NCBI RefSeq assembly: GCF_000006445.2 | Contig: NC_006044.2 | Coordinates: forward strand, 868,001-932,000 | Source: Debaryomyces hansenii CBS767 | Lineage: Eukaryota; Ascomycota; Pichiomycetes; Serinales; Debaryomycetaceae | Reading direction: 5' to 3' | DNA: 64,000 bases | Shown here: positions 17,699 to 26,645 of the stretch, piece by piece | Layout: every line of letters begins with the position of its first letter | Numbering within the stretch: the first letter of the stretch is position 1 | Notes under the pieces: model-generated | Databases searched by the model: none | What the model saw: the letters and a program-made list of their open reading frames with translations, nothing else | Told to the model about the DNA's origin: nothing | Translations under genes and position numbers: made by a program

Positions 17699-20302
17699 TT
17701 ATGAAGTAAACCCCGGAATATCATTATGGTCCTTAGGTATATTTGTTGAAGTTTCAAAATCAAAATTATCCAAATCAAGATCATTATTTAACCATGGATG
17801 GTTAGCTAATGACTTGCAATCATATCTTTCAGTAAGATCATATGTCAAACATTTCAAAATTAAATCATTTATTAATTGAAGGTTGATATCATTCTCGTCA
17901 AATTTATACTTTTGCACTAGAACATCATGGAGTGACCAGTACTTCAACTTATTAATATTTCTCAACGAATACTTTCCAGCAGAATCTTTCTTAAGAAATG
18001 TAGAAGTTAGATCGCAATTGTTCAAATAATCTGGCGTAGGAAATTCACCCAATAGCTCGACTATCTGTGCCATATGGTCTTCATCTTTATCAAAATTATT
18101 ACCATTATGAGGGTCAAATAAATAATCCCCAGTAATTAATTCAAATATAATGCATCCAATTGACCAAATATCAGCTGAAGAGCCCCAAGTTTTATGTTTC
18201 AAAATTATTTCGGGTGCCCTATATTGTCTGGTTTGTATTTGATTTGTAAAATGGTAATGAGAAAATGTTGCATTACCGAGATCAGCAATTTTAATAGAGA
18301 TAAGTTCACTGTCATCCTTATTTTTTTCAACCTTAGGTTTTAAGATTGACATGGTGGTAGGGCTGATTCCACCTTCATTAATCTTACAAATGGAGCTCTT
18401 CCTGCTCTGATTTCCATTACCATAAAAAGACACTTCTTGAAAAGTAGTATCCGAATTAATACTCGATGATAATGGTTTTGAACTTCTAACAGGCGAATCA
18501 CATTTGCAGCATACTGAATTCCTTGATTTTCTATATAATCCATAACCCACAGAATCTTGTCTCGTCTTAGGATTTGTTGAATTAGCTCTATTAAGTCCGA
18601 TCTTATCGGTATTGATGTTTACAGTAGATATTGAACTGTCCTTTCTATTCTTATATTTTGCATTGAATTTAGTTATTTTTTCGTTCTCAATGACTTTAAT
18701 GACATTATTGATATCTTTGATCTCAATCAATATATTCTCTGGTTTCAAATCAGTATGAATGATTCCACAATGATGCATATAATCCACAGCCAAAAACATT
18801 TGCTTCACAATTTGTTTAACTAGTGTCAATGGAATTCCCCCGTAAGTTTTTTGCACCCCAATTAACTTTGTTAGAGAATCTGAAGAATTATTCTTAATGC
18901 ATCCGACACCGGATAAATTATCGTCGGTGGCACTTGTCAGAACCTCTTTCTTGGGGTTATTGATTAAACCTAAACTCAATTTTGATTTAAATAACTTGAA
19001 ATTTTTATTATTTTCTGGTTTCATATCCTTACTTCCGATAGGTGATTTGGTATTCTGTTTCAAATCCTTGCTGATAGTCTTAGATTTGAAAATCAAATTT
19101 AAAACATTCTCGCCCAATACCTCGAAAACCATACAAATATGCTTACCATTTGGTCCTGTAACTTCGAAATCATCCAATAACCTCATAATATGTTTGTATC
19201 CGGGGTGACCCACGGGCTGGTTATGTTTATTAATTTTGTGGTTTTCAAAGAATTGTTTATGTTGTTCTTCTAAATGTTTGCCGTAGACTAGGGGCTTATC
19301 GAGAGTCTTCAATAACTTGATTTCATCTTCGGCAGCTTCCATATAACTGTCGCTCGACTTAACAAATTTGATAGCCACATAATAGTCATTCGTATCGACT
19401 GAAGCGTCCTCCGATGTAGATGGGTTTAATTCCCGGTTGTATCTAGATTTGGCTAGCCAAACAGTCGAAAAGTGACCCCAACCTAGCTTCCTCAATATTA
19501 TGTACTCCCTATTGGGGAAATCACGAGAGAAATATACTTCTCCCTTAGAAACCGGATGGTACCCCCCAACCTTATAGTCATTGGCGTTTTCTTCCTGATG
19601 AGGGTTGATATTCAAGTCTGACTCACTTTCTGATAGATATTCAACCACATCATCCTCTTCAGCCAAGTCTTGTTTATATGCTTCAAAGTTATCGAAGTGT
19701 TGGTAATTTTCAAAAACTTCACCCCGGGGATTTGGGTTATCAACGACGGACGTCACCGACTGGTTGCTATTAATTCTCAACTTGGGGTTCTTCGACTTCT
19801 TTTTCGTGTATTTTCTGTCAATAATCACCGGTGGTGGCCCGGCTACTTGCGTGAAAACAGAATCTTGCGGCTCATCGATCGACTGCTCGTCCAGATCTAT
19901 CTGTGACGTAAGTTCGCTATTCTCCAACGAAATACATTTAGCCGTGAAGGTGGCATATCTCAGCTTATTCCTGCTTGGGTCTCCCACTGGGATTATTTCG
20001 TGGGTATAGTTACTATTTCCCTCTATTACATTGCCCCCACTACTTCCTACCCCTATCTCGTCCGATGGACTGCTTTTGGCCGTTGGCGACATCGAAATCT
20101 CTACCGGATCAGTCTGTCCCTCTGCCCCTTCCTTTACTTCTTCGCTGGACCTCTTATTTACCGGGAGCGGGATTTTCTTCAAAAAACCCCCAAAGTTGAA
20201 CCTGGTCCCCTTTTTATCGCCTCCTCGAGGACTCTGTGGTCCCACAGTGGCTTCGAGATCTTTATCTTTATTTCCTCTCATAGCTTGATTCACTAATATC
20301 AT
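17699..20302 (-). CDS. SKY1: SR-protein kinase (Sky1/SRPK family)
   Basis: An 867-residue Ser/Thr kinase. The split SRPK kinase domain runs from about residue 270 to 850: LGWGHFSTVWLAKS (glycine loop), AIKFVKS (catalytic Lys), HTDLKPENIL (catalytic loop), then a long Ser-rich spacer, and IADLGNA with QTRQYRAPE. The DLG in place of DFG and the spacer insert are SRPK hallmarks. Sky1 phosphorylates RS/SR dipeptides of proteins such as Npl3 and affects mRNA export and ion homeostasis. The N-terminal 270 residues are low-complexity. S. cerevisiae Sky1 is 742 residues; the excess lies in the N terminus and spacer. The start at 20302 is the first Met; a Met seven codons on (20281) is an alternative. 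The 5' coding third is visibly more GC-rich than the rest. Confidence 0.93.
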   Translation of the reverse strand: MILVNQAMRGNKDKDLEATVGPQSPRGGDKKGTRFNFGGFLKKIPLPVNKRSSEEVKEGAEGQTDPVEISMSPTAKSSPSDEIGVGSSGGNVIEGNSNYTHEIIPVGDPSRNKLRYATFTAKCISLENSELTSQIDLDEQSIDEPQDSVFTQVAGPPPVIIDRKYTKKKSKNPKLRINSNQSVTSVVDNPNPRGEVFENYQHFDNFEAYKQDLAEEDDVVEYLSESESDLNINPHQEENANDYKVGGYHPVSKGEVYFSRDFPNREYIILRKLGWGHFSTVWLAKSRYNRELNPSTSEDASVDTNDYYVAIKFVKSSDSYMEAAEDEIKLLKTLDKPLVYGKHLEEQHKQFFENHKINKHNQPVGHPGYKHIMRLLDDFEVTGPNGKHICMVFEVLGENVLNLIFKSKTISKDLKQNTKSPIGSKDMKPENNKNFKLFKSKLSLGLINNPKKEVLTSATDDNLSGVGCIKNNSSDSLTKLIGVQKTYGGIPLTLVKQIVKQMFLAVDYMHHCGIIHTDLKPENILIEIKDINNVIKVIENEKITKFNAKYKNRKDSSISTVNINTDKIGLNRANSTNPKTRQDSVGYGLYRKSRNSVCCKCDSPVRSSKPLSSSINSDTTFQEVSFYGNGNQSRKSSICKINEGGISPTTMSILKPKVEKNKDDSELISIKIADLGNATFSHYHFTNQIQTRQYRAPEIILKHKTWGSSADIWSIGCIIFELITGDYLFDPHNGNNFDKDEDHMAQIVELLGEFPTPDYLNNCDLTSTFLKKDSAGKYSLRNINKLKYWSLHDVLVQKYKFDENDINLQLINDLILKCLTYDLTERYDCKSLANHPWLNNDLDLDNFDFETSTNIPKDHNDIPGFTS

Positions 20303-20610
20303 GATCCTGACGTCTTATATATGGTGTAATCAAAGCTTTTTATCTCTAACATGGGCAAATCAATGTGTGCTTGATGCCCATCAATATCCGATTCCTCGCT
20401 ATATTTTTTCTCTACTTTATGTCCTGGTCGATATCTTCCTAATACCTTCTAATTTATCCTTTTAAACGATCAGACTATATCCGCTTCTAATGCAAGTCTC
20501 GTTTATTAATTTTCTCTACAAATGAACTAAATGAATCCTAATCGTTATATTTCTGCTTCGTAATAGGGTACTTTTTGTATTTTTTTGATCAGGACCGTCT
20601 AACCTTTTTG

Positions 20611-20675
20611 GCGTAACCTGTAAAGTACTCGGCTGGAACCATCGGGTGATCATCTGTAAGTGCGTAACCTGTAAA
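20611..20675. repeat. 14-bp direct repeat, 51 bp apart
   Basis: GCGTAACCTGTAAA occurs at 20611-20624 and again at 20662-20675. A pair of identical 14-mers this close in a promoter suggests paired regulator binding sites or a short duplication. Confidence 0.7.
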
Positions 20676-21037
20676 ACGTCGCGTACTCCGACTTTACTCC
20701 ACCGCCTACTTTCTTACTGTTGGGTACTATTGTCAATGTAACGTTACATTTCTTCTATTGTGTGGCGGCTTTTGTGTCCGATGTATGTGACCCAAACAAA
20801 AGGATCCCCTGGAGCCGCATTGGCGCGAGCCAATTAGCGACATTTAGCGACTAGTTACGAGATGTGGCGGTGGTTGACAGTTGTACGACATTTTGCCGCT
20901 GGATGAGACATTGTCGTGGAAGATTCGTGTGCACTTATTAGGCTTTAGATAAGCATGGAAGCAGTCGCATGGAACTTTAAATTAACTCAGTAAATAGTAG
21001 GTTGAAATACGGGGTATTGGCAGAAATAGGAGTATCA

Positions 21038-21133
21038 GATGTTTATGGTAGATGTTTATGCGTGGATGTTTATGTGAATGTCTATAGATGATTATAGTAG
21101 ATGTTATAGATATTTATAGCAGAATATTTATGG
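21038..21133. repeat. degenerate tandem of GATGTTTATG-like units
   Basis: Variants of GATGTTTATG(G/C)... recur at about 10-14 bp spacing (21038, 21051, 21064 and then diverged units such as GATTATAG, GATGTTATAG, GAATATTTATG). It looks like a decayed minisatellite. Confidence 0.55.
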
Positions 21134-21874
21134 GTGGGTAGAGTTGAATGTTTGTAGTGGCTAATTGTATCTAGGCCGAGTGGGAACATTAGAAGGGTAT
21201 GATCAGACATATGGCTCTGGATTTGTGGGTAACATATATAACACAATACGCAATCAGATTAATAGGCTATGATCTGGGACTAAGGGGGTTGTAGTGTTCA
21301 GTGGTTAGTGATAATGTGGGGTGGGCCAATGCAAGGGAAAAGCGAGCGAACAAATGGCGAACAGAACAAAAATGGCAACTGACAAAATGACTGAGAGTCT
21401 GTCGTAAATGTGTACGATGTAGTTACTAATATAGGCCATCTAAGGGTCACTAGATATCAGTTTCTGAATAGAACGGGGACAGGTGGGAATTCTATATGGA
21501 GCAATAGTTCAAAAAGATGAATTAGTGAAAAGTTCCGTTTTAAGACAACATATGCTGCTTGACAGTCTTGGCTCGAGTACTTCAAGTGACATACCCCAAT
21601 GGGGTATAAAAAGTATATGAAATCATAATAGTTGCTCTAGATAAGCACTTGCAGCGAAACGATAAAACACATGAAAGAGAAGATTCGCGGGGGACATTGT
21701 GAAATATTACTTGCGCAAAATGCGATGTTGGGTAAAATTGGAACAATAAACAACCAAGATCATTGAAAATTATATTTAATTAGAGCTTCTTACAGAAATT
21801 AAACACCCTTCATTTACCTTATAACAGGGAACCCCATTCTTTTCCAGTGAAGAATTGCTATTTATTAGAGTGAC

Positions 21875-24262
21875 ATGCTAGATATTTCAAACTCAGACTT
21901 CGATGTCAACATTCTTGACGGGGCCTTAGAAAATCCCACCATCCCTTTGACATTTCCGTTACCTACCGACAAAGATACGTACGTGGAATTGGAAGGTAAT
22001 GAGAAACTAAGCAAGAGTTTCGGATTCCTAAATAACTTCTTTCACTTTTTCACAGGGACCAAGTTCGATGACATTTACAAGAACAATGAATATCATTATT
22101 CGATCAATAAATACACTCCTCAATTCAACAAGAAGATGAACGACCACATGAACGAGATGTTAACTACGAAAGATCCAAAATTGAACGAGTTGGTATATTC
22201 ATTGATAGACCAAGAGTTGAAATTGAATCTTATCAAGGCCAAAGACCTTCCCACTAGGTTTAAAGAGGTTAAGGAATTCATGATCAAGTATTACCAGTTG
22301 GAAAACTCGAAGACAATGCCAAGTTTCAAGTCTCATAATTTCCTTAGAGTCTGCTATGTCACAATTATGTCTATTATGCGTAAGATGTTTCCAAAGGGGA
22401 TCTGGTGTAACAAGACGCAAATGAGTGAGTTATATGCGAAATACTTAAAGGATCCTATGTCTATCATTTTTTTCCCCAATCATCAATCACATGTCGATTA
22501 CATTATTCTTCATTTGGTATGCGTTAGATTTCAGTTCTCTACACCTACTGTTATTGCTGGCGAAAATTTGAATGTGGCTATCTTTGGGACGTTTTTAAGA
22601 AATTTGGGGGCTATTTTTATAAAGAGATCCTTCAATAATGAATTGTACACGGAAAGAAATTTGACGAATTTGATCGAATTCATATTGTTGAACAAAATAA
22701 ATTTTGAGGTGTTTATTGAAGGTACAAGATCCAGAGATGGGAAGTTATTATTGCCAAAATACGGTATCTTGAAGTATTTATGCAGCATATACCTAACACA
22801 GAGAGAAGTGGAAAAAAATAAAAATTTTGATATGCTTTTCCAGCCAATTTCTATTACATATGAGAGAATCTATGAGGCAGATGGATACTTAGACGAGTTG
22901 CTTGGTAGTGACAAGAAGCAAGAAAGTATGACGAACATTCTTAAGAATGGTGTGAGCTCCTTATTTTCGAATCCAGAAAATGATTTCAAAAACTTCCCTA
23001 GTACGAAACAGCACAGGGAGGGGAATTACGACAACTCCACCAGAAAGTTGAACGGGAAGATATTTGTTAAATTGGGCGATTCATTCACTTTATCCAGTTT
23101 CATTGAGGAAGACAAAGATGATGAAGCTCATTTAGTCGAGTCTATGGTCGAAATACCCGATTCACCCGTTAATTTGAAAAAATTAGGATTCAAAATTTTA
23201 CATGAAATCAACAGGGTTGCATATTTACCTGAGATCGCAATTATAGGTACGGCCCTCCAGGCTTATCATTATTTACATGGAAGTACTGAGTTTCCAATCA
23301 ATGACTTAGTTTCTTCTATGAGATTGATTATCGAGGTATTGAAAAGACAGGAAGAACTCGACAATATCAATACGAATGTGAAATTATTAGAGGGCTTACT
23401 CAAGAGCTCCGATGATGAACTCGCCACTATGATTAAGGACCAAGTTCCCCAATTCTTCCGCTTCATCAAAATCAACTTCAACAAGAACACTATCAAAATT
23501 GAAAATGCCGTTGAGTTGTTGTTCTACAAGAATCTCACGATTCACCTTGTTATCCACAAGAGCTTAGTGTGTTTTATAATTGCACTGCTTGGCCAGGCCA
23601 ATCCAAATATTGCGACTGATGCCTATATACGATCGCTATATTACATATTCACTGGGTTTTTGAAAAACGAGTTTTTATTTGACTACGACTACAACAAATC
23701 CAACGACTTATCCAATATCTTGAGCGAATTGGTGCAATGTGGGACGATCAATCGCACCTCCACTCACTACGAAATCGTGGACCACAAACATATGAGCATT
23801 TTTGCCGAAGTGGTTAAGCCTTTTATCGAATCGTACATGATATGTATCAACGCCATCAACATCATTGATAACCAGGTTAAGAAGAAACTGACTCATATCA
23901 CCGACGAGCAATTGATCAATGACGATCTTATTAGCAAAGACTTCCCCACCACCAAGTCGCTCTTGCGAATCATCCAGTCATCGAAGTTTCAACAAAAGCA
24001 CATGGAATCCATCAACAAACAGTACTTGTTGTCGTGTCTCTTCTATCTCGACAATCTCCAACTCATTCGCATCTTCAAGAACAAGGCCAAAACCAGGGCG
24101 TTTGTGGTGACGCAGAGACTGAAGGACTTGCGGTTTATTCTCCGTCTTCTTGACACGTTGCTCAACAACCCAACCGACGAAGTTTTGAACGATACCAACT
24201 TGCTCTATATGACAGACATTATTGACAAGACGTTTGAACGTAGTCTCAAAGCTAAGCTCTAA
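21875..24262 (+). CDS. PlsB/GNPAT-family acyltransferase with C-terminal PTS1 (AKL)
   Basis: A 795-residue protein with the four acyltransferase blocks of the PlsB/GNPAT family: NHQSHVDY at 202-209 (HX4D, His203/Asp208), GAIFIKRSF at 245-253, FIEGTRSR at 280-287, and FQPISITYERIYE at 322-334. The family transfers acyl groups to the sn-1 position of glycerol 3-phosphate (PlsB, GPAM) or dihydroxyacetone phosphate (GNPAT). The last three residues are AKL, a canonical peroxisomal targeting signal, and human GNPAT also ends AKL. I therefore infer a peroxisomal DHAP or G3P acyltransferase. Yeast ER acyltransferases Gat1/Gat2 belong to a different branch without this C-terminal extension. No strong transmembrane segment is apparent. 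The last ~400 bp are GC-richer than the rest. Start: first ATG, right after the promoter. Confidence 0.82.
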   Translation: MLDISNSDFDVNILDGALENPTIPLTFPLPTDKDTYVELEGNEKLSKSFGFLNNFFHFFTGTKFDDIYKNNEYHYSINKYTPQFNKKMNDHMNEMLTTKDPKLNELVYSLIDQELKLNLIKAKDLPTRFKEVKEFMIKYYQLENSKTMPSFKSHNFLRVCYVTIMSIMRKMFPKGIWCNKTQMSELYAKYLKDPMSIIFFPNHQSHVDYIILHLVCVRFQFSTPTVIAGENLNVAIFGTFLRNLGAIFIKRSFNNELYTERNLTNLIEFILLNKINFEVFIEGTRSRDGKLLLPKYGILKYLCSIYLTQREVEKNKNFDMLFQPISITYERIYEADGYLDELLGSDKKQESMTNILKNGVSSLFSNPENDFKNFPSTKQHREGNYDNSTRKLNGKIFVKLGDSFTLSSFIEEDKDDEAHLVESMVEIPDSPVNLKKLGFKILHEINRVAYLPEIAIIGTALQAYHYLHGSTEFPINDLVSSMRLIIEVLKRQEELDNINTNVKLLEGLLKSSDDELATMIKDQVPQFFRFIKINFNKNTIKIENAVELLFYKNLTIHLVIHKSLVCFIIALLGQANPNIATDAYIRSLYYIFTGFLKNEFLFDYDYNKSNDLSNILSELVQCGTINRTSTHYEIVDHKHMSIFAEVVKPFIESYMICINAINIIDNQVKKKLTHITDEQLINDDLISKDFPTTKSLLRIIQSSKFQQKHMESINKQYLLSCLFYLDNLQLIRIFKNKAKTRAFVVTQRLKDLRFILRLLDTLLNNPTDEVLNDTNLLYMTDIIDKTFERSLKAKL

Positions 24263-24329
24263 GCTCCTCAAGCATGAGCTCATATGTGCCTGGCGCAGGT
24301 ATTCAATATTCATTTGTATATTTTTTTTT

Positions 24330-24686
24330 TTAATATATTGCACAAATTTCATGATTATTAGCAAGCATATGATCATCTATCATAGTATCAATATCTAAAT
24401 GTCTTATATTTATATTTTCTAATAATCCTATTAGGTATTCATTTTCTAGTATAGTATGATCATCAAAATTTTGATTAATATTTTGAATTCTACATCTATT
24501 ATATTTTGTAATAATTCCATAATCTTCTGCATAATTTTGTATTGTTTTATTAGACAAATCAAATTTTATATCATTTATATTATTTACTAACACATATTCT
24601 ATTTCATTCTTTAAAAAATTATTTTCTTCATCGTTTGCACCTAATATTTTTTGATTTATATTAAAAATATATATTAATATTGTCAT
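24330..24686 (-). CDS. 118-residue AT-rich ORF of plasmid type, function unknown
   Basis: Opens with ATG at 24686 and runs uninterrupted to 24330. It is rich in Asn, Ile, Asp and Glu (for example NINDIKFD, YGIITKYNRC), with codons almost all ending in A or T, unlike the chromosomal genes on either side. No signal peptide or recognised domain. It lies divergent to the chitinase fragment and has an ATATGA box 18 nt upstream. It may be a plasmid accessory gene or part of one. I cannot say whether it is complete, or whether it could be expressed from the nucleus, where AT-rich plasmid genes usually suffer premature polyadenylation. Confidence 0.5.
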   Translation of the reverse strand: MTILIYIFNINQKILGANDEENNFLKNEIEYVLVNNINDIKFDLSNKTIQNYAEDYGIITKYNRCRIQNINQNFDDHTILENEYLIGLLENINIRHLDIDTMIDDHMLANNHEICAIY

Positions 24687-24704
24687 TTTTAATTATTTTA
24701 TGTT

Positions 24705-24710
24705 TCATAT
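24705..24710 (-). promoter_or_regulatory. candidate UCS (ATNTGA) of linear-plasmid promoters
   Basis: ATATGA on the minus strand, 18 nt before the ATG at 24686. Cytoplasmic linear plasmids of yeasts carry ATNTGA shortly upstream of each gene. A hexamer of this kind arises often by chance in AT-rich DNA, so the position is the main support. Confidence 0.4.
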
Positions 24711-24816
24711 ATCAAGGTATGTTTTGAAGTGAAATAGTTCAAAATTTTATTTTTGCTTTTTTTTTTGATAAACTTCAGCGAAATTGCAATTTATTTGGCA
24801 TGAGTTTTTTTCTAAT

Positions 24817-25245
24817 ATGGTATGCGATACTAGAAGTGATTTCGATAGAATTGTTTACTGGATGGATTCTGATGGGCCTATGACTTCAGATCCTAAGCAA
24901 TTAGAAAACCATTATGATATAATGCATTATGCATTTGTAAATATTAATTCAGATTTTTCTATTGATGATAGTAAGATTAGTATAAGTAATTTCTTAGATT
25001 TAAATATTAAGAAAGTGGCTAGTTTTGGAGGATGGGATTTTAGTACTAATCCTTCTACATATAAAATATTTAGAGATATTGTGTCTGATGTTAATTCTAG
25101 AGAAAAATTTGCTACAAATGTTGTTAATTTCTTAAAGAAATATAATTTAGATGGTAATGATTTAGATTGGGAATATCCTAAAAAATTCTTGTGTTTTGTT
25201 CGTTGTTATCTAGAACTCTCAAATACAATTCGCCGTAGACCTTAA
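24817..25245 (+). pseudogene. truncated GH18 chitinase module, killer-toxin type
   Basis: The frame is open from after a TAA at 24769; the first ATG is at 24817. The product shows a GH18 barrel start: YDIMHYAFVNIN, VASFGGWDFST, and DGNDLDWEYP, where the DxxDxDxE catalytic signature is intact (Glu codon 25171-25173). SxGGW plus DxDWEYP is typical of the chitinase domain of plasmid-encoded killer toxin alpha subunits and of related secreted fungal class V chitinases. Everything upstream (signal peptide, chitin-binding repeats) and everything after the first half of the barrel is missing. Homology stops at about 25187, where the reading frame runs into unrelated DNA and ends at 25245. It is thus a non-functional fragment. 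A chromosomal class V chitinase remnant is an alternative, but base composition favours plasmid origin. Confidence 0.65.
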
Positions 25246-25385
25246 TACATTTGTTATCGGGATCATTGAAAGTAATATCTTTACTATCTTCCCCAGAGAA
25301 GTACATACACGGCATTATGAAATGATTAGATTCTTCACTTTACTATCGACAAGCTCAATTTTTATAATTGGTAATCCTTGTTATT
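25188..25385 (-). pseudogene. second, truncated copy of a relic gene
   Basis: On the minus strand, starting from an ATG near 25330, a frame reads KDITFNDPDNKCIKVYGELY followed by LRVL. It parallels KAITFHDPDS, a stop, then CIRIHRDLY in the relic at 26491-26645. This copy has no internal stop over that block, but it is cut at about 25188, exactly where the plasmid-like insert begins. It looks like a paralogous gene fragment interrupted by the insertion. Confidence 0.5.
25211..25360. repeat. dispersed diverged repeat, copy 1
   Basis: Shares blocks with 26491-26645: GAACTCTC, CTTAATACAT/CCTAATACAT, GGATCAT(T/G)GAAAGTAATA and CTTTACTAT. The order is conserved, and copy 2 has extra sequence between the first two blocks. 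The similarity covers minus-strand coding relics. Confidence 0.65.
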
Positions 25386-25939
25386 TTAAGCGTTGATACC
25401 GTATTTATGTCAAATATTTAAGATTAATATACGACAACTACACGTATTATTGTGTTGCTTAAAATATTTAAGGAATCGATGTAAGCATCAATATACGATA
25501 GGTAGACGTAATAAAGAAGAATAAATATTGAATATTTTATTGTACTGAGAAATCAAATCCATATGAAATTACGTAAACAGGTTGCAAAATATTCTCAGTA
25601 ACAGCATCATATATTATTGAGCTACACCTTTGTTAAAAAACAAACCTATCTTATTTAGATATCACGCCATTTTTCTTGTGTTGATTTGGCTACTCTTGAA
25701 TACCAAAACTAAATCTTACCTTTATTTTTTGTTTTGAAAGTACCAGACAATTGTATACGATAATAAACGATTCGCATACTGCAATACTGCAATATTTATC
25801 TAACGATTTTTTTAATGATTAAATAAACAAATATGAATTTACTTTAAGGATCGTAACTATGAGGTAGGTGGTCATTGAAAAATCTTATGAATTTATAATA
25901 CGGTCTAACCCTATAATATAATTTTGCTTAAGTTCGCCG
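25361..25939. other. AT-rich DNA between relics
   Basis: No ORF of interest. An imperfect direct repeat is visible: AAATATTTAAG ... ATATACGA ... ACGTA occurs at about 25410-25450 and again at about 25467-25512. The remainder shows nothing I can name. Confidence 0.4.
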
Positions 25940-26071
25940 CTACTTGTAAAAACTGACAACCCATATTTTACCAGATACAGAAACATGAATATTTGCGACA
26001 TAACTATTTGTAATTCCCAACAAATGAAGCTCCTTTAGTCTTTGCTTGATGCCTATGTATACCTTGTTGCT

Positions 26072-26209
26072 ATTCCATTCATATATTGGCTCTCTTCGCC
26101 TAAATCTTCAAACATATATGTTGGATGACTTGGCATTCCATTCATCTATTGGCTTCTCTTCGACTAAATCTTCAAGCATATATATTGGATGACTTGGCAT
26201 TCCATTCCA
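26072..26209. repeat. 63/64-bp tandem duplication inside the relic
   Basis: Unit 1 (26072-26134, 63 bp) and unit 2 (26135-26198, 64 bp) both start ATTCCATTCAT and end GGATGACTTGGC. A partial third unit (ATTCCATTCCA) follows. The units differ by one indel and a few substitutions. The 1-bp indel also shifts the frame of the relic protein. Confidence 0.85.
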
Positions 26210-26490
26210 ATATCCTGTCACAAAAAACCTTGGAAAGCTTGCTGCAAACTGCGAGTTTTTCAGTAATATGTTAATCTCAAGCTCATTGAGATACATATTT
26301 TAGTAACTATCCTTTTACTCTCAATTATCAGCTCAGAATAGTTGTACATTTTAATAAACACGTTGGTCGGGAACCTCAATCGAAACCGGGATATCATTTA
26401 GGTGTCAAAAATCCCGGGTGAATGTTATTGTTTCAACAATGCCTCATTCCTCTGGATTAATTTCATAATCTTATCAAAGGAATATCTAAA

Positions 26491-26645
26491 AGAACTCTCG
26501 CCAATTATTCACAGTCGCCTTCGATTGCATCATATAAATCCCGATGGATCCTAATACATCAGCTGTCAGGATCATGGAAAGTAATAGCTTTACTATAGAC
26601 TACTAAATAGTACATGTGTCCCATTATACTTTATTATCAACTAAT
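26491..26645. repeat. dispersed diverged repeat, copy 2
   Basis: Partner of 25211-25360. In translation on the minus strand it carries two stops not found in copy 1. Confidence 0.65.

Larger units (their letters stand above)
20303..21874. promoter_or_regulatory. long (1.57 kb) divergent intergenic region
   Basis: Between SKY1 and the GNPAT-like gene, and much longer than other promoters in this window. Includes a spaced 14-bp direct repeat (20611-20675) and an irregular ATGTTTATG-type tandem (21038-21133). All frames are broken often. I found no tRNA or further gene. It could hold an unannotated non-coding RNA or extended regulatory DNA, but nothing decides this. Confidence 0.45.
24320..25187. 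mobile_element. probable nuclear relic of a cytoplasmic linear plasmid (NUPAV-like)
   Basis: An abrupt change to extremely AT-rich DNA begins at the T12 run near 24320 and ends after GAATATCCTAAAA near 25187. Inside are two divergent frames whose codons almost always end in A or T: a small minus-strand ORF and a GH18 chitinase module like that of plasmid-encoded yeast killer toxins. An ATATGA lies 18 nt before the minus-strand ATG, which fits the ATNTGA upstream conserved sequence used by plasmid-encoded RNA polymerase in the cytoplasm. Debaryomyces is known to host such plasmids (pWR1 type) and yeast nuclei are known to capture their fragments. No plasmid DNA polymerase or terminal repeat is present, so this would be a fragment. 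Confidence 0.6.
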
